DNA of 64,000 bases from Sandaracinaceae bacterium (GCA_019637095.1 JAHBWG010000016.1:1-64000), one strand, 5' to 3'. Shown: positions 17,528 through 26,280, counted from the first letter of the stretch. Numbers and translations: made by a program. Notes: generated by a model from the letters alone, not told the origin.

Positions 17528-18634
17528 ATGAGCGCCCCGCTCGATCTGTTCGCGGCGTGCGCGCCGGGGCTCGAGCCGCTGCTCGCGGCGGAGCTCGCCG
17601 CGCTCGGCGCGCTCGACGCGCGGCCGCTCGCCGGCGGCGTCGCGTTCCGCGGGCACCGGCGCGTGCTCTACCGCGCGAACCTCGAGTGCGGGCTCGCGAC
17701 GCACGTGCTCGTGCGCCTCGCGCGCTTCGGCGCGGACCGGTTCGAGGCGCTCGAGGCCGAGCTCGCGGCGCTCCCGTGGGAGCGCTGGCTGCTGCCCGGC
17801 GCGCCGCGGCGCGTGCGCGCGAGCGCGCACAAGAGCCGGCTCCACCACACGGGCGCGATCGTCGAGCGCGCCGAGCGCGCGATCGCCCTACGCCTGGGCG
17901 ACGCCCCGCAGGACGACGAGGAGCGCGCGGTGCCGATCGCGCTGCGCCTCGTGCGCGACGAGGTCCACGTCTCGCTCGACACGTCGGGGGCGCCGCTGCA
18001 CCGGCGCGGCTACCGCACGACCTCGGGCCCCGCGCCGCTGCGCGAGGACCTCGCGCGCGCGCTCGTGATCGTGAGCGGCTGGGATCGCGCCTCGCCGCTC
18101 GTCGACCCGCTCTCGGGCATCGGGACCATCCCCATCGAGGCCGCGCTCTACGCCGAGGGCCGCGCGCCCGGCGCGGGGCGCGCCTTCGCGTTCGAGCGGA
18201 CCGCGCTCTTGGACGAGGCGAGCTGGGCGCGGGTGCGCGAGGCGAGCGCGGCGGCGCGCCGCGAGGCCCCGCCGATCCTCGGCCGCGACGCGGACCCGCG
18301 CGCGATCGCGGCGAGCGAGGCGAACGCCGCCCGCGCGGGCGTCACCGTCCGCTTCGAGGTCGCCACGCTGCGCGCCGCCCCGGCCCTCGACGCCCCGCGC
18401 GGCGCGGTCGTGACGCACCCCCCGTTCGGCAAGCGCCTGGGCGCGGGCGAGGACCTCGCGCCGCTCTACCGGGCGCTCGGCGCCTGCGCGCCGCGGGGCT
18501 GGGCGCTCGCGATCCTCACCGCGGACCGCCGGCTCGGCATGCGCGCCGGACAGGACCTCGCGACCGCGTTCCTCACCGACGCCGGTGGCTTGAAGGTGCG
18601 CGCGCTGGTGCGCCGCTCGGGGGGAGCTCGATAG
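17528..18634 (+). CDS. RlmL/TrmN-like RNA methyltransferase
   Basis: This 368-residue protein matches the COG0116 group of THUMP-containing, SAM-dependent RNA methyltransferases. The N-terminal part resembles a ferredoxin-like plus THUMP region (ACAPGLEPLLAAEL ... YRANLECGLATHVLVRLARF). The catalytic domain shows DTSGAPLHRRGYR, DPLSGIGTIPIEAAL (motif I) and THPPFGKRLG (motif IV). Family members methylate guanine N2 in rRNA or tRNA. The usual motif IV Asn is His here (HPPF instead of NPPY), so activity may be altered. Confidence 0.8.
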   Translation: MSAPLDLFAACAPGLEPLLAAELAALGALDARPLAGGVAFRGHRRVLYRANLECGLATHVLVRLARFGADRFEALEAELAALPWERWLLPGAPRRVRASAHKSRLHHTGAIVERAERAIALRLGDAPQDDEERAVPIALRLVRDEVHVSLDTSGAPLHRRGYRTTSGPAPLREDLARALVIVSGWDRASPLVDPLSGIGTIPIEAALYAEGRAPGAGRAFAFERTALLDEASWARVREASAAARREAPPILGRDADPRAIAASEANAARAGVTVRFEVATLRAAPALDAPRGAVVTHPPFGKRLGAGEDLAPLYRALGACAPRGWALAILTADRRLGMRAGQDLATAFLTDAGGLKVRALVRRSGGAR

Positions 18635-18637
18635 CGC

Positions 18638-18673
18638 GCTCGAGCGCGCGGCCGCGGTCGACCGCGCTCGAGC
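18638..18673 (+). terminator. Hairpin after RNA methyltransferase gene
   Basis: A perfect 11-bp inverted repeat (GCTCGAGCGCG / CGCGCTCGAGC) with a 14-nt loop begins 4 nt after the stop codon. There is no T-run, so it would be a hairpin-only terminator or a transcript-end stabiliser. Confidence 0.5.
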
Positions 18674-18719
18674 CCCCGAGGAGTGGTCTCGGTCGGGGTT
18701 TCGTGAGACACCTCCCCGC

Positions 18720-20207
18720 GTGAACGACACCTCCTGGGACTCGCTGGTGGAACACGTCGGGCGGATCGAGACGCTGCGCGGCGTGATGGGGACCCTCGGC
18801 TGGGACGAGCAGACGATGATGCCGCCCAAGGCGCAGCGCCTGCGCGGGGCGCAACGTGCCTTGCTATCGCGCATGGAGCACGAGTGGATCACCGACGCGC
18901 GCATCGGCGGCTGGCTCGAAGCGCTCGAAGGCGACGCCGACCCGGTGCGGCGCGCGTGCGCGCGCAACCTCGGCCGGACCTACCGGCGCGAGCGCGGCGT
19001 CCCCGCGGAGCTGGTGGTGGCGCTCGCGGAGGCCAAGAGCGAGGGCTTCGCGGCGTGGATCGACGCGAAGAAGCGCTCCGACTTCGCGCGGTTCGCGCCC
19101 AGCCTCTCGCGCCTCGTCGAGCTGAGCCGCCGGCGCGCCGACGCGATCGATCCGCACCGCCACCCCTACGAGGTGCTGCTCGAGGAGTTCGACCCCGGCA
19201 CCTCGGTCGAGGGCCTGCGCGCGATGTTCGCGCGCCTGCGCGACGGGCTCACGCCGCTCTTGCGCGCGATCGCGGAGCGGCCTCAGCTCCCTGCGCTCGA
19301 CGCGACGTTCGACCCGGAGCGCCAGACGCTCCTGCACCGCGAGGTCGCCGCGGCGCTCGGCTACGACCTCGACGGCGGCCGGCTCGATCACGCCGAGCAC
19401 CCCTTCACCACCGGGCTCGGCGAGGGCGACGTGCGCATCACCACGCACATCCGCGCGGACGACCTCTTGAGCGGGCTCGGCGCGACGATCCACGAGGCCG
19501 GCCACGCGATGTACGAGCAGGGCCTGCCGCACGCGCTCGCGGGGACGACCGTGACCGACGCCGCGAGCTACGGCCTGCACGAGTCGCAGTCGCGGTTCTG
19601 GGAGAACTTCATCGGGCGCTCGCGCCCGTTCTGCCGGTGGCTCGCCGCGCGGCTCGCCGCGCGCTTCCCCGAGGTCGGCGTCGACGCCGAGCAGCTCTAT
19701 CAGGCGCAGAACCGCGTCGAGCGCGGGCTCGTGCGCGTCGAGGCCGACGAGGTCACCTACAACCTGCACGTCATCGTGCGCTTCGAGCTCGAGCTCGCGC
19801 TCTTCGACGGAACGCTCTCGGTCGCCGACCTCCCCGAGGCGTGGAACGCCCGCTACGTCGAGTACCTCGGCGTGCGCCCGCCCAACGACGCGCGCGGCGT
19901 GCTGCAGGACGTGCACTGGTCCGGCGCCGCCTTCGGCTACTTCCCGAGCTACACGCTCGGCAACCTCTACGCGGCGAGCCTGGGCGCGACGCTCGAGCGC
20001 GAGCTGCCCGACCTCTGGGCGCGCGTCGAGGCGGGCGACTTCGCGCACGTGCTCGCGTTCCTGCGCGAGCGCAGGAACGCGCACGGCCACCTCGAAGAGG
20101 CGCCGGACCTCGTGCGCGCCGCCGTCGGCGAGCGCGACCACGTCGAGGACCTCCTCGCGTACCTCTGGTCGCGCCACGGCGCGCTCTACGGAGTCACGCG
20201 GAGCTGA
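18720..20207 (+). CDS. M32 metallocarboxypeptidase (carboxypeptidase Taq family)
   Basis: This 495-residue zinc carboxypeptidase removes C-terminal residues from peptides, probably in the cytoplasm since there is no signal. HEAGHAMYEQG supplies zinc ligands His258 and His262 and the base Glu259; Glu288 in HESQSRFWEN is the third ligand. The N-terminal LGWDEQTMMPPKA and the late YFPSYTLGNLYAA are family signatures. Length is typical. GTG 18720 is the first codon matching the family. The M15 peptidase gene starts 2 nt after the stop, so the two peptidases are probably co-transcribed. Confidence 0.92.
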   Translation: MNDTSWDSLVEHVGRIETLRGVMGTLGWDEQTMMPPKAQRLRGAQRALLSRMEHEWITDARIGGWLEALEGDADPVRRACARNLGRTYRRERGVPAELVVALAEAKSEGFAAWIDAKKRSDFARFAPSLSRLVELSRRRADAIDPHRHPYEVLLEEFDPGTSVEGLRAMFARLRDGLTPLLRAIAERPQLPALDATFDPERQTLLHREVAAALGYDLDGGRLDHAEHPFTTGLGEGDVRITTHIRADDLLSGLGATIHEAGHAMYEQGLPHALAGTTVTDAASYGLHESQSRFWENFIGRSRPFCRWLAARLAARFPEVGVDAEQLYQAQNRVERGLVRVEADEVTYNLHVIVRFELELALFDGTLSVADLPEAWNARYVEYLGVRPPNDARGVLQDVHWSGAAFGYFPSYTLGNLYAASLGATLERELPDLWARVEAGDFAHVLAFLRERRNAHGHLEEAPDLVRAAVGERDHVEDLLAYLWSRHGALYGVTRS

Positions 20208-20209
20208 CG

Positions 20210-20983
20210 ATGCGGCGCCGATCGATCCTCGCCCTCTCTGTCGCGTCCTCGCTCGCCGCGCTCGCGGCGTGCCTCGCGCTCCCGCGCTCGAGCGCGCAGG
20301 ACGCCCCGGCTTGGCGCCAGCGCGCCGCGGAGGAGGAGATCCTCTGTAATACGCAAGAGCCGTTGCCCTACCTGATCCGGGAGAACTGGTCCACGCGCGC
20401 CTCGATGGATCGCGACGAGCTGCGCGCCCGCCGCGACATCCACCAGAAGGCGATCCGTTTCCGCACCGAGACGTACGGCTTCTTCCGCGGCTTCGGCCTG
20501 CCCGAGTGGAACGCGCGCACGCCCGCGCAGAACGCGGTCAACCTGCGCCTCTTCGACCGGCCGATCCGCCTGAACCAGCGCGTCGTCCCCGCCGCGCGCT
20601 GCGCCGAACAGGAGATCGCGCGCACCTGCCGTGACGACTACCAGCCGCGCCGCCTGAGCGGCCTGCGCGAGCAGAACACCTACCACAACGGCGAGGTGTC
20701 CAACCACGTGTACGGCATCGCGATCGACCTCGATCCGCAGCAGAACACGTGCTGCAACTGCGTGAAGGAGTGGCGCCTGCACCCGCTGTGTCAGGAGACG
20801 CCGCGCTCGATCTTCGATCGGATGATCATGCCCGAGTGCTGGGTGCACGGGTTCGAGCGCTACGGGTTCTACTGGCTCGGCCACGACCGCCTCATGGACA
20901 CCATGCACTTCGAGTTCCTCGGCGACCCCGCGCACATCCTCACGAGCGACGGCCCGCCGCCCCACATGCGCGAGCGAGAGTAG
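20210..20983 (+). CDS. Exported M15-family D-Ala-D-Ala carboxypeptidase-like protein
   Basis: This 257-residue protein begins with an N-terminal signal (RRRSILALSVASSLAALAACLAL) that could be lipoprotein or Sec type. The C-terminal half carries SNHVYGIAIDLDP (zinc His and Asp) and DTMHFEF (second His), the M15/VanY layout, with extra cysteines (NTCCNC) likely to form disulfides. It would trim cell-wall peptides in the periplasm. It follows the M32 gene by 2 nt. Confidence 0.75.
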   Translation: MRRRSILALSVASSLAALAACLALPRSSAQDAPAWRQRAAEEEILCNTQEPLPYLIRENWSTRASMDRDELRARRDIHQKAIRFRTETYGFFRGFGLPEWNARTPAQNAVNLRLFDRPIRLNQRVVPAARCAEQEIARTCRDDYQPRRLSGLREQNTYHNGEVSNHVYGIAIDLDPQQNTCCNCVKEWRLHPLCQETPRSIFDRMIMPECWVHGFERYGFYWLGHDRLMDTMHFEFLGDPAHILTSDGPPPHMRERE

Positions 20984-21004
20984 ACGGCCCCGCGCCGGCC
21001 CGAC

Positions 21005-21058
21005 GGCTCGGGGGCGCGGGTCGCTCACGCAGGCGCGAGACTCGCGTGACCCCGAGCC
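21005..21058. terminator. Nested hairpin between M15 and LuxR genes
   Basis: A 9-bp perfect inverted repeat (GGCTCGGGG / CCCCGAGCC) encloses a second one (TCACGC / GCGTGA). It lies 22 nt after the M15 stop. It could terminate transcription or be a regulatory fold before the LuxR-type gene. Confidence 0.35.
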
Positions 21059-21069
21059 CGTCTCCTCGG

Positions 21070-21075
21070 TATCCT
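21070..21075 (+). promoter_or_regulatory. -10-like box before LuxR-type gene
   Basis: TATCCT lies 6 nt before the ATG at 21082, consistent with a leaderless transcript. Confidence 0.4.
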
Positions 21076-21081
21076 AGGGGC

Positions 21082-22227
21082 ATGGGTCTGGTGCGAGGGA
21101 GCGGTGCGTTCCGAGAGCGCGTGCCCGACGCGACGGGCACGCTCGCGATCCTCGACGCGGCGTACGAGCTCGGCGGCACGTACGAGACGTGGCTCCGCGG
21201 CGTGGCCGAGGCGATGGCGCCGTTCCTCGACGAGGGCGTCGGCGTCGAGGCGTTCGGCGTCGACGCGCGCGGCCCCGGAGGCGCCGACTTCATCGCGCCG
21301 CTCCTCGTCGGCGGGACCGACGAGTGGCAGCAGCGATGGCGCGAGAATTGGTGGGCGCCGTTCATGGAGTCGCTCGACGCGCCGACGCGCCTCTCCCTCG
21401 TGTCGACCGGCGTGTGCCTCTACGCCGTCGAGGCGTGGGAGGTGGCCTCGCGCGGGCTCCCGACCTACCGCGCGTTCCTCGAGGAGCTCGCGCGCTCGGG
21501 CTACGGCCGCACGCTCGGGCGCTTCGCCCCCGACGCGGAGCGCCCCGAGGACGACAAGCTCTTCTACCCGGACTCCTTCAACGTCATGGCGGTCGAGCCG
21601 GGCGGTCTCGGGGCCGTCTTCGCGGCCAACCGCACGCAGCCGGCGCGGGAGCCCGCGCCCGAGGCCGTCCGCGCGACGTGGGCGCAGCTCGCCGCGCACC
21701 TCACCGCCGCGCTGCGCCTGCGCGCGCGGACCACCCCCGAGCGCGCCATCGACGGCGCCGAAGCGATCCTCGACGGCGCGTCGGGCCGGCTCGCCCACGC
21801 GAGCGACGCGATCGCGCGCGACCCCCGCCTCTGCGAGTCGACCCGCGCCGCCCTGCTCGCGCTCGTCGGGCTCAAGGGCAAGCGGCTCCCCGACGCCGCC
21901 GTCCTCGACGTCTGGCGCGCGCTGCACGAGGGCTCGCTCTCCGTCCTCGAGCGCTTCGATCACGACGGCCGGCGTTACTACGTCGCGCACGCGAACGCCC
22001 CGGTCGCCGGCCACGACGCCCTGCTCAGCCGCCGCGAGCGCGAGGTCCTCGAGCGCCTCGCCCTCGGCCTCTCCAACAAGGAGATCGGCTACCAGCTCGG
22101 CATCACCGCCTCGACGGTGACCGCCTACGTGCAGCGCATCGCCGACAAGCTCGGCGTGCGGGGCCGCGTCGCGCTCGTCATGGCGGCGCGCGCGCGCATC
22201 GCCGAGGGCGAGCTGAGCGAGCCTTAG
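21082..22227 (+). CDS. LuxR-type transcriptional regulator
   Basis: This 381-residue protein has a long N-terminal sensing region of unknown family and a C-terminal GerE/LuxR helix-turn-helix (LLSRREREVLERLALGLSNKEIGYQLGI, then STVTAYVQRIADKLGVRGR). The N-terminal part is soluble and does not look like an autoinducer-binding or receiver domain. It ends tail to tail with a second LuxR-type gene, overlapping by 4 nt (TTAG). Confidence 0.85.
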   Translation: MGLVRGSGAFRERVPDATGTLAILDAAYELGGTYETWLRGVAEAMAPFLDEGVGVEAFGVDARGPGGADFIAPLLVGGTDEWQQRWRENWWAPFMESLDAPTRLSLVSTGVCLYAVEAWEVASRGLPTYRAFLEELARSGYGRTLGRFAPDAERPEDDKLFYPDSFNVMAVEPGGLGAVFAANRTQPAREPAPEAVRATWAQLAAHLTAALRLRARTTPERAIDGAEAILDGASGRLAHASDAIARDPRLCESTRAALLALVGLKGKRLPDAAVLDVWRALHEGSLSVLERFDHDGRRYYVAHANAPVAGHDALLSRREREVLERLALGLSNKEIGYQLGITASTVTAYVQRIADKLGVRGRVALVMAARARIAEGELSEP

Positions 22228-22550
22228 CGGCCGCGCGCCGCGAGCGCGGCGAGCTCCCCGCGCGAGCCGACCCCGAGCTTGCGGTACACCGACTCGATCT
22301 GCTTGCGCACGGTGCCCAGGCTCGTCTGCCGCGCGGTCGCGACCTCCGCGTTCGAGCACCCGTCGAGCACCAACCCGACCACCGCCCGCTCCGCGTCCGA
22401 GAGCACCCCGAACGCCTCCGGGAGCTCGCGCGGCGGCGCCGCGAGGGGCCAGCTCAACACCACGAGCGACTCCCCGCCGACCTCGACCACGTCGGCCGTC
22501 AGCCCCATCGGTCGCGCGGGCGGCCGCTCCATCTCGCCCCTCGAGCGCAT
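22224..22550 (-). CDS. Small LuxR-type DNA-binding protein
   Basis: A 108-residue protein with a short beta-rich N-terminus (LTADVVEVGGESLVVLSWPL) and a LuxR helix-turn-helix (LSDAERAVVGLVLDGCSNAEVA, TSLGTVRKQIESVYRKLGVGSR). ATG 22550 or 22532 are both possible starts. The frame stays open upstream to 22880, but that part is read from an Rhs remnant and intergenic DNA, so the present 5' boundary may have been altered by the insertion next to it. It overlaps the opposite-strand LuxR gene by 4 nt. Confidence 0.7.
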   Translation of the reverse strand: MRSRGEMERPPARPMGLTADVVEVGGESLVVLSWPLAAPPRELPEAFGVLSDAERAVVGLVLDGCSNAEVATARQTSLGTVRKQIESVYRKLGVGSRGELAALAARGR

Positions 22551-22904
22551 CGACGACAGCGTGCCCGACCCACGCCGCCCCGCCAAGGGCTCCTCCGGCC
22601 TGCTGCGCACTCCGAACGCCTCGCGCACCCCGTTCGCGCACGTCGCGGCGATACGGCGAGCCGAGCTCGACCGCCGACCCACTGCACGAGCTCCTCGACG
22701 GACGGGAAACGTGATCCTCCCGGGGACGGCCAAAGGGAGCCTGCGTTCGAGCTGCTCGCACACGGTGCGATCGCCGTGACCTCGCACGGCGTCCCGGAAC
22801 GGCGAAAGGGGACGAAGCCGCTCCTCGACTACCCGCCGACGGAACTTCGCTTTCTGGGAGCCGGCGTCGCGCGAAGGCATCGAGACGCCGGGATCGCGCG
22901 AAAC
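22551..22904. other. Gene-free junction next to the Rhs island
   Basis: This 354-nt stretch separates the small LuxR gene from the probable immunity gene. It holds the Rhs remnant (22605-22700). From about 22700 to 22904 I see no credible gene; GC content falls toward the island side. Confidence 0.5.
22605..22700 (-). repeat. Remnant of Rhs core sequence
   Basis: About 95 nt here match the Rhs gene at roughly 24948-25045 in the same orientation. Both share tracts such as TCGCGCACCCCG, CGTCGCGGCGATAC and GCGAGCCGAGCTCGA. In the minus-strand frame the remnant encodes GVREAFGV, against GVRETFGV in the Rhs core. It carries small gaps that destroy the frame. It probably marks a recombination or deletion end of an earlier Rhs copy. 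Confidence 0.7.
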
Positions 22905-23606
22905 CTAGAAGGCTCGAAGCAAGATCTTGGCAACTTCGACGGAGCGGTGCTGCGAATCGAGAGAAGAAATCTCACGACGCTTCGGATTGAACGCGTCAGA
23001 CATGGATATGTAGACGCCACGCCTCAGCCGCTCGACATAGACACCATCGCCACATGCGTTAAGAGCGTCCGCCACGAGCCGCTGACCAAGCCTCGATTCG
23101 CTCAAATAGAAGGTACGGAACGCCAAACTCCGGATATCGCGACGAAGCTCGTCCGGTCGTTCAAGCGAGTACTCGATAGAAATCGCGCCGTATAGAGGAT
23201 CTAGCGCGTCGGCCATCGCCACAAACAGTCGGTACGCCTTCGCCCCGACCGACCGCTTCCCCCTTCGGGATGCTGCATGATCCCCGCAGAGCGCTTCTGC
23301 TTCGGTCCTAAACAGAAGAATCCCCCGGTCTACTTCGAGCTGCTCCGCACAAGGTGTGATCTGCGAGGCCCCCTGAAACTGGACCCGCATTGACTCACAT
23401 CGCCCAGCAGCGGCCTTCACTTCATCTAGGGAATGATCTTCCTGGCGGTAGGCTTCGCTACGCAGGTCGTACTCAACAGCGCCCGTTTGAGACGCACCAC
23501 TCGCCACGAGTAGATCGATCGCAGAGACCAGGCCTTGGACCTGCTCGGACTTGCCTACATAGAACGCCAGCTCTAGGTATGGCGGTGAAATTCGTGCGGC
23601 ACACAT
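22905..23606 (-). CDS. Probable immunity protein for the Rhs toxin
   Basis: A 233-residue protein encoded 3 nt after the toxin stop codon, in noticeably lower-GC DNA than the surroundings. No family is recognised. It is soluble and mixed alpha/beta (LELAFYVGKSEQVQGLVSAI; YGAISIEYSLERPDEL; GDGVYVERLRRGVYISMSDAF). The role is inferred only from position: a gene directly behind a polymorphic toxin tip normally encodes the neutralising partner. The ATG at 23606 is the first codon after the toxin. Confidence 0.65.
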   Translation of the reverse strand: MCAARISPPYLELAFYVGKSEQVQGLVSAIDLLVASGASQTGAVEYDLRSEAYRQEDHSLDEVKAAAGRCESMRVQFQGASQITPCAEQLEVDRGILLFRTEAEALCGDHAASRRGKRSVGAKAYRLFVAMADALDPLYGAISIEYSLERPDELRRDIRSLAFRTFYLSESRLGQRLVADALNACGDGVYVERLRRGVYISMSDAFNPKRREISSLDSQHRSVEVAKILLRAF

Positions 23607-23609
23607 AGC

Positions 23610-24012
23610 TTACCGGAGAAGGGCTAGGATTCTGACCAGCTGTGACTGACTCGGAACAAACGCGGTCGCCAGTTCGCCCGCCCTCGGCCCTTCGCTAAAG
23701 AACTGAACGAAGAAGTACTTGTTCTCAATTCGAGCCAGGTGACCGACCGTTGGCATATCACCTGTACTCCACGGCACCTGCTGACGACTGCGAGACGCCC
23801 GTTCAATGAGTCTCTGCCAGTGGCTCATGTGCGTGTTTCTAGGAACCTCTCTACCGAACCACTGCGCGGAGTGCCGCTCGAACGAATGCTCGAGCCCCCT
23901 CGTACCCGCAACTTGGCGCGGTCCGCGCCCCGGAAGGACGCCTCGTGCCGCTGTGGCGCTCCCGCCGGGTGGGCCGGTGGGCGAGCCCTGGGCGTGGAAA
24001 GCGGTCGAGCCC
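23610..24012 (-). CDS. Rhs C-terminal toxin tip, out of frame with its core
   Basis: This open frame is +1 relative to the Rhs core. Read from the probable slip at 24010-24012 it begins STAFHAQGSPTGPPGG, a Pro/Gly linker typical of Rhs variable regions, and continues LEHSFERHSAQWFGREV, HMSHWQRLIERASRS, VPWSTGDMPTVGHLARI, KYFFVQFF, ELATAFVPSQSQL, then stops. GC falls sharply after the linker. An internal ATG at 23828 would give a 72-residue free product. The biochemical activity is not recognised. The immunity candidate follows at 3 nt. Confidence 0.7.
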
Positions 24013-26256
24013 TTGGAGGGCCTCCGCCAGTTGCGGCCCGTGGAACTGCGTCAGCACCCCTCCTGCGACGTTCACCAGGCCGGCACCGATGACCCAGGCG
24101 GGTATCCCGATCGCCGCGCCCAGGGCGGTTCCCTCCGGCCCGAGGATGGACCCGAGCAGCGGGAGGGACTCCCCGCTCACGATCATCGCCATGCCAGCCG
24201 CCATGACGACGATGTCGGCTGCCGCGCCCACCGCGGAGCCGAGCATCTGGCCGCGCAGATAGAAGAACTGGTGGCGCTCCGTGGCATGACGACTCGGCCC
24301 AACCCCCGGCACGCCCAGTCCTGCGAGGACCCCGGCTCCTTCGTAGACCACGTCGCGAAGGCTCGCCTCCTCCGCCTGTTGGTGGTTGAACCGGCTGTCC
24401 CTCAGCGCGTGCACCCCGACCTCGGCGAGGTGGACCAGCCGATCGTACGACAGCGCCGCAGACGACGTGAGGTCGACGATGCCGTGACCTCCGAAGAAGA
24501 GCACGTCGAAGATCCCGAAACCGTCCGGGTCCACCAGCGTCGACGGGTCGTTCAGCACGTACGCGTACGCGTTCCAGCCGCCCGCCTCCCCCGACACCGG
24601 CGTCATCGGGTCCGGCGTCAGCATCCGCCCGGACACCGGGTCGTACTCCCGCCCCAGCATGTGGATGAAGCCCGCCCCCCGCTCACCCAGCGCCGCCTCC
24701 TGCCCGTCCGCAGCGTGGCCCGCGAAACGCGGCCGCACCTCGCCGAACCCGCTCGACGCGTCCACGAACGCCCCCGTCGACGGGTCCACGCGCCGACCGA
24801 ACGGGGAGTACCAGAACCGCCGCACCGCGCCGCTCGGCTCCGACACCGCAGCCGTCGAGCCCAGGTGGTCGTCGTGCACGTACCGCACCTCGAGCGGCCT
24901 CCCGTCCTCCGACGTCAGCTCCGCCACCTGCCGCCCCCCACCCGGCACCCCGAACGTCTCGCGCACCCCGCTCGGCAGCACGTCGCGGCGATACAGCGAG
25001 CCGAGCTCGAACGACGACTCACCGCTCGAGCTCGACCAGCCCGCCCGCTCTCGCCCCGCCGTGTACGCGAAACGCACGTTCGCTCCGCTCGACTCCTCCT
25101 GCACCTCGTCGAACAGGTCCGAGTCTCGCCACGTCAGGCGCCGACCCCCGCTCGACTCCACCCGACCTCGCGCGTCGTGCGCCACCGGCGCTCCGTCCAC
25201 CGCCGACAGTTGGCGCGTGCGCGGGTGGTACGCCAGCGTCGCCGACTCCGTCCGAAGCACGTTCCCCAGGTCGTCGTACGCGTATCGCGTCTCCCAAGCC
25301 GTCCCCGGCCAGCTCCACCGGTCCAGGCGCCCTCGCTCGTCGTACTCGAACGCCTGCGCGCCCACGACCGGCGCAAGACCATCCGCGACCGACACCACGT
25401 GGCCGTCCGCGTCGAGCATCACGTCCAGCTCCTGCACCCGCGAGCGCAGACCCACCCGCCGGTCCGTCGCGTCCAGGTCCCGCTCCACCTCCAGGCCCCC
25501 GTCCGGGTAGCGCTCACGCGACACGAACCCCTGCGGGTGGTACGCGAGCGCTTCCCAGATCGGACCACCCAGCTCCTCGCTCGACACCTCCGTCAGGTGC
25601 CCTCCGCGGTAGCCGAACCGCAGCCCCGCCCCGGAGCCCAGCCCGCCCGGACCCGCCCCCGCGCGGATACCCGAGAGCCGGCCGCTCGCAGGGTCGTAGC
25701 TCAGCGCCGCGCTCATCGTCAGCGCTCCCACCGTACGCGTCGCGTGCTGAAGCCGGCCCAGCCCGTCGTAATCGTACGTCTCCGTCGTCCCGTCCTCCGC
25801 CACCGAGCGGCCCAGCAGCCCCATCCCCGACGCCGTCGTGTCGTAGACGAATCGCGCCACTCCGTCCACCGACGCCCGCCGCGTCACCCGACCCGCCCCG
25901 TCGCGCCGCACCGCCGTCGAGGCGCCGTCCGCCCGCACCACCTCGAAGACCTCTCCGAAGCCGTCCCGCTCGAAGCGCTCTACCCCTATCGACGAGTCGT
26001 GCACCGTGTGGACCAGCCCCAGGCTGTCGTACGTGTACGCCCGAAACGCCCCGAGCGGAAGATCCACTCGGTCCAACCGACCGAAAGCCCCGTATCGGTA
26101 CGTCGTGCTCGCCCCCCCAGGCTCCACCAGCCGCCTCGTCTGCCAGTGGGCGTCCAGCTCCCTGACGTACGTGCGACCGCGCGGCGTGACGACCTCGTTG
26201 CGCCGGGGATCGTAGACGCCGGACGCCCCTGCAGCGCCATGGCGCAGCTCCGTCAC
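23851..26256 (-). CDS. Rhs/YD-repeat protein core, 5'-truncated and frameshifted
   Basis: This 801-residue frame contains many YD-type repeats (RFERDGFGEV, ETYDYDGLGRL, AFEYDERGRLDRW) and the family core end HMLGREYDPVSGRMLTPDP, NAYAYVLNDPSTLVDPDG. Rhs proteins form a shell that holds a C-terminal toxin for delivery to rival cells. After DPDG there is a hydrophobic segment (GSAVGAAADIVVMAAGMAMIV). The frame then departs into a low-quality Arg-rich tail caused by a one-base slip near 24010. The start (GTG 26256) lies inside repeat sequence, with no signal or N-terminal domain, so most of the usual N-terminus is missing. Confidence 0.8.
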   Translation of the reverse strand: MTELRHGAAGASGVYDPRRNEVVTPRGRTYVRELDAHWQTRRLVEPGGASTTYRYGAFGRLDRVDLPLGAFRAYTYDSLGLVHTVHDSSIGVERFERDGFGEVFEVVRADGASTAVRRDGAGRVTRRASVDGVARFVYDTTASGMGLLGRSVAEDGTTETYDYDGLGRLQHATRTVGALTMSAALSYDPASGRLSGIRAGAGPGGLGSGAGLRFGYRGGHLTEVSSEELGGPIWEALAYHPQGFVSRERYPDGGLEVERDLDATDRRVGLRSRVQELDVMLDADGHVVSVADGLAPVVGAQAFEYDERGRLDRWSWPGTAWETRYAYDDLGNVLRTESATLAYHPRTRQLSAVDGAPVAHDARGRVESSGGRRLTWRDSDLFDEVQEESSGANVRFAYTAGRERAGWSSSSGESSFELGSLYRRDVLPSGVRETFGVPGGGRQVAELTSEDGRPLEVRYVHDDHLGSTAAVSEPSGAVRRFWYSPFGRRVDPSTGAFVDASSGFGEVRPRFAGHAADGQEAALGERGAGFIHMLGREYDPVSGRMLTPDPMTPVSGEAGGWNAYAYVLNDPSTLVDPDGFGIFDVLFFGGHGIVDLTSSAALSYDRLVHLAEVGVHALRDSRFNHQQAEEASLRDVVYEGAGVLAGLGVPGVGPSRHATERHQFFYLRGQMLGSAVGAAADIVVMAAGMAMIVSGESLPLLGSILGPEGTALGAAIGIPAWVIGAGLVNVAGGVLTQFHGPQLAEALQGLDRFPRPGLAHRPTRRERHSGTRRPSGARTAPSCGYEGARAFVRAALRAVVR

Positions 26257-26280
26257 GGTCCGCTCATCGGCGGCCGTGGC

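Noticed and set aside
22551-22880. N-terminal extension of the small LuxR protein
   Set aside because: It is read from the Rhs remnant and intergenic DNA and has no family match.
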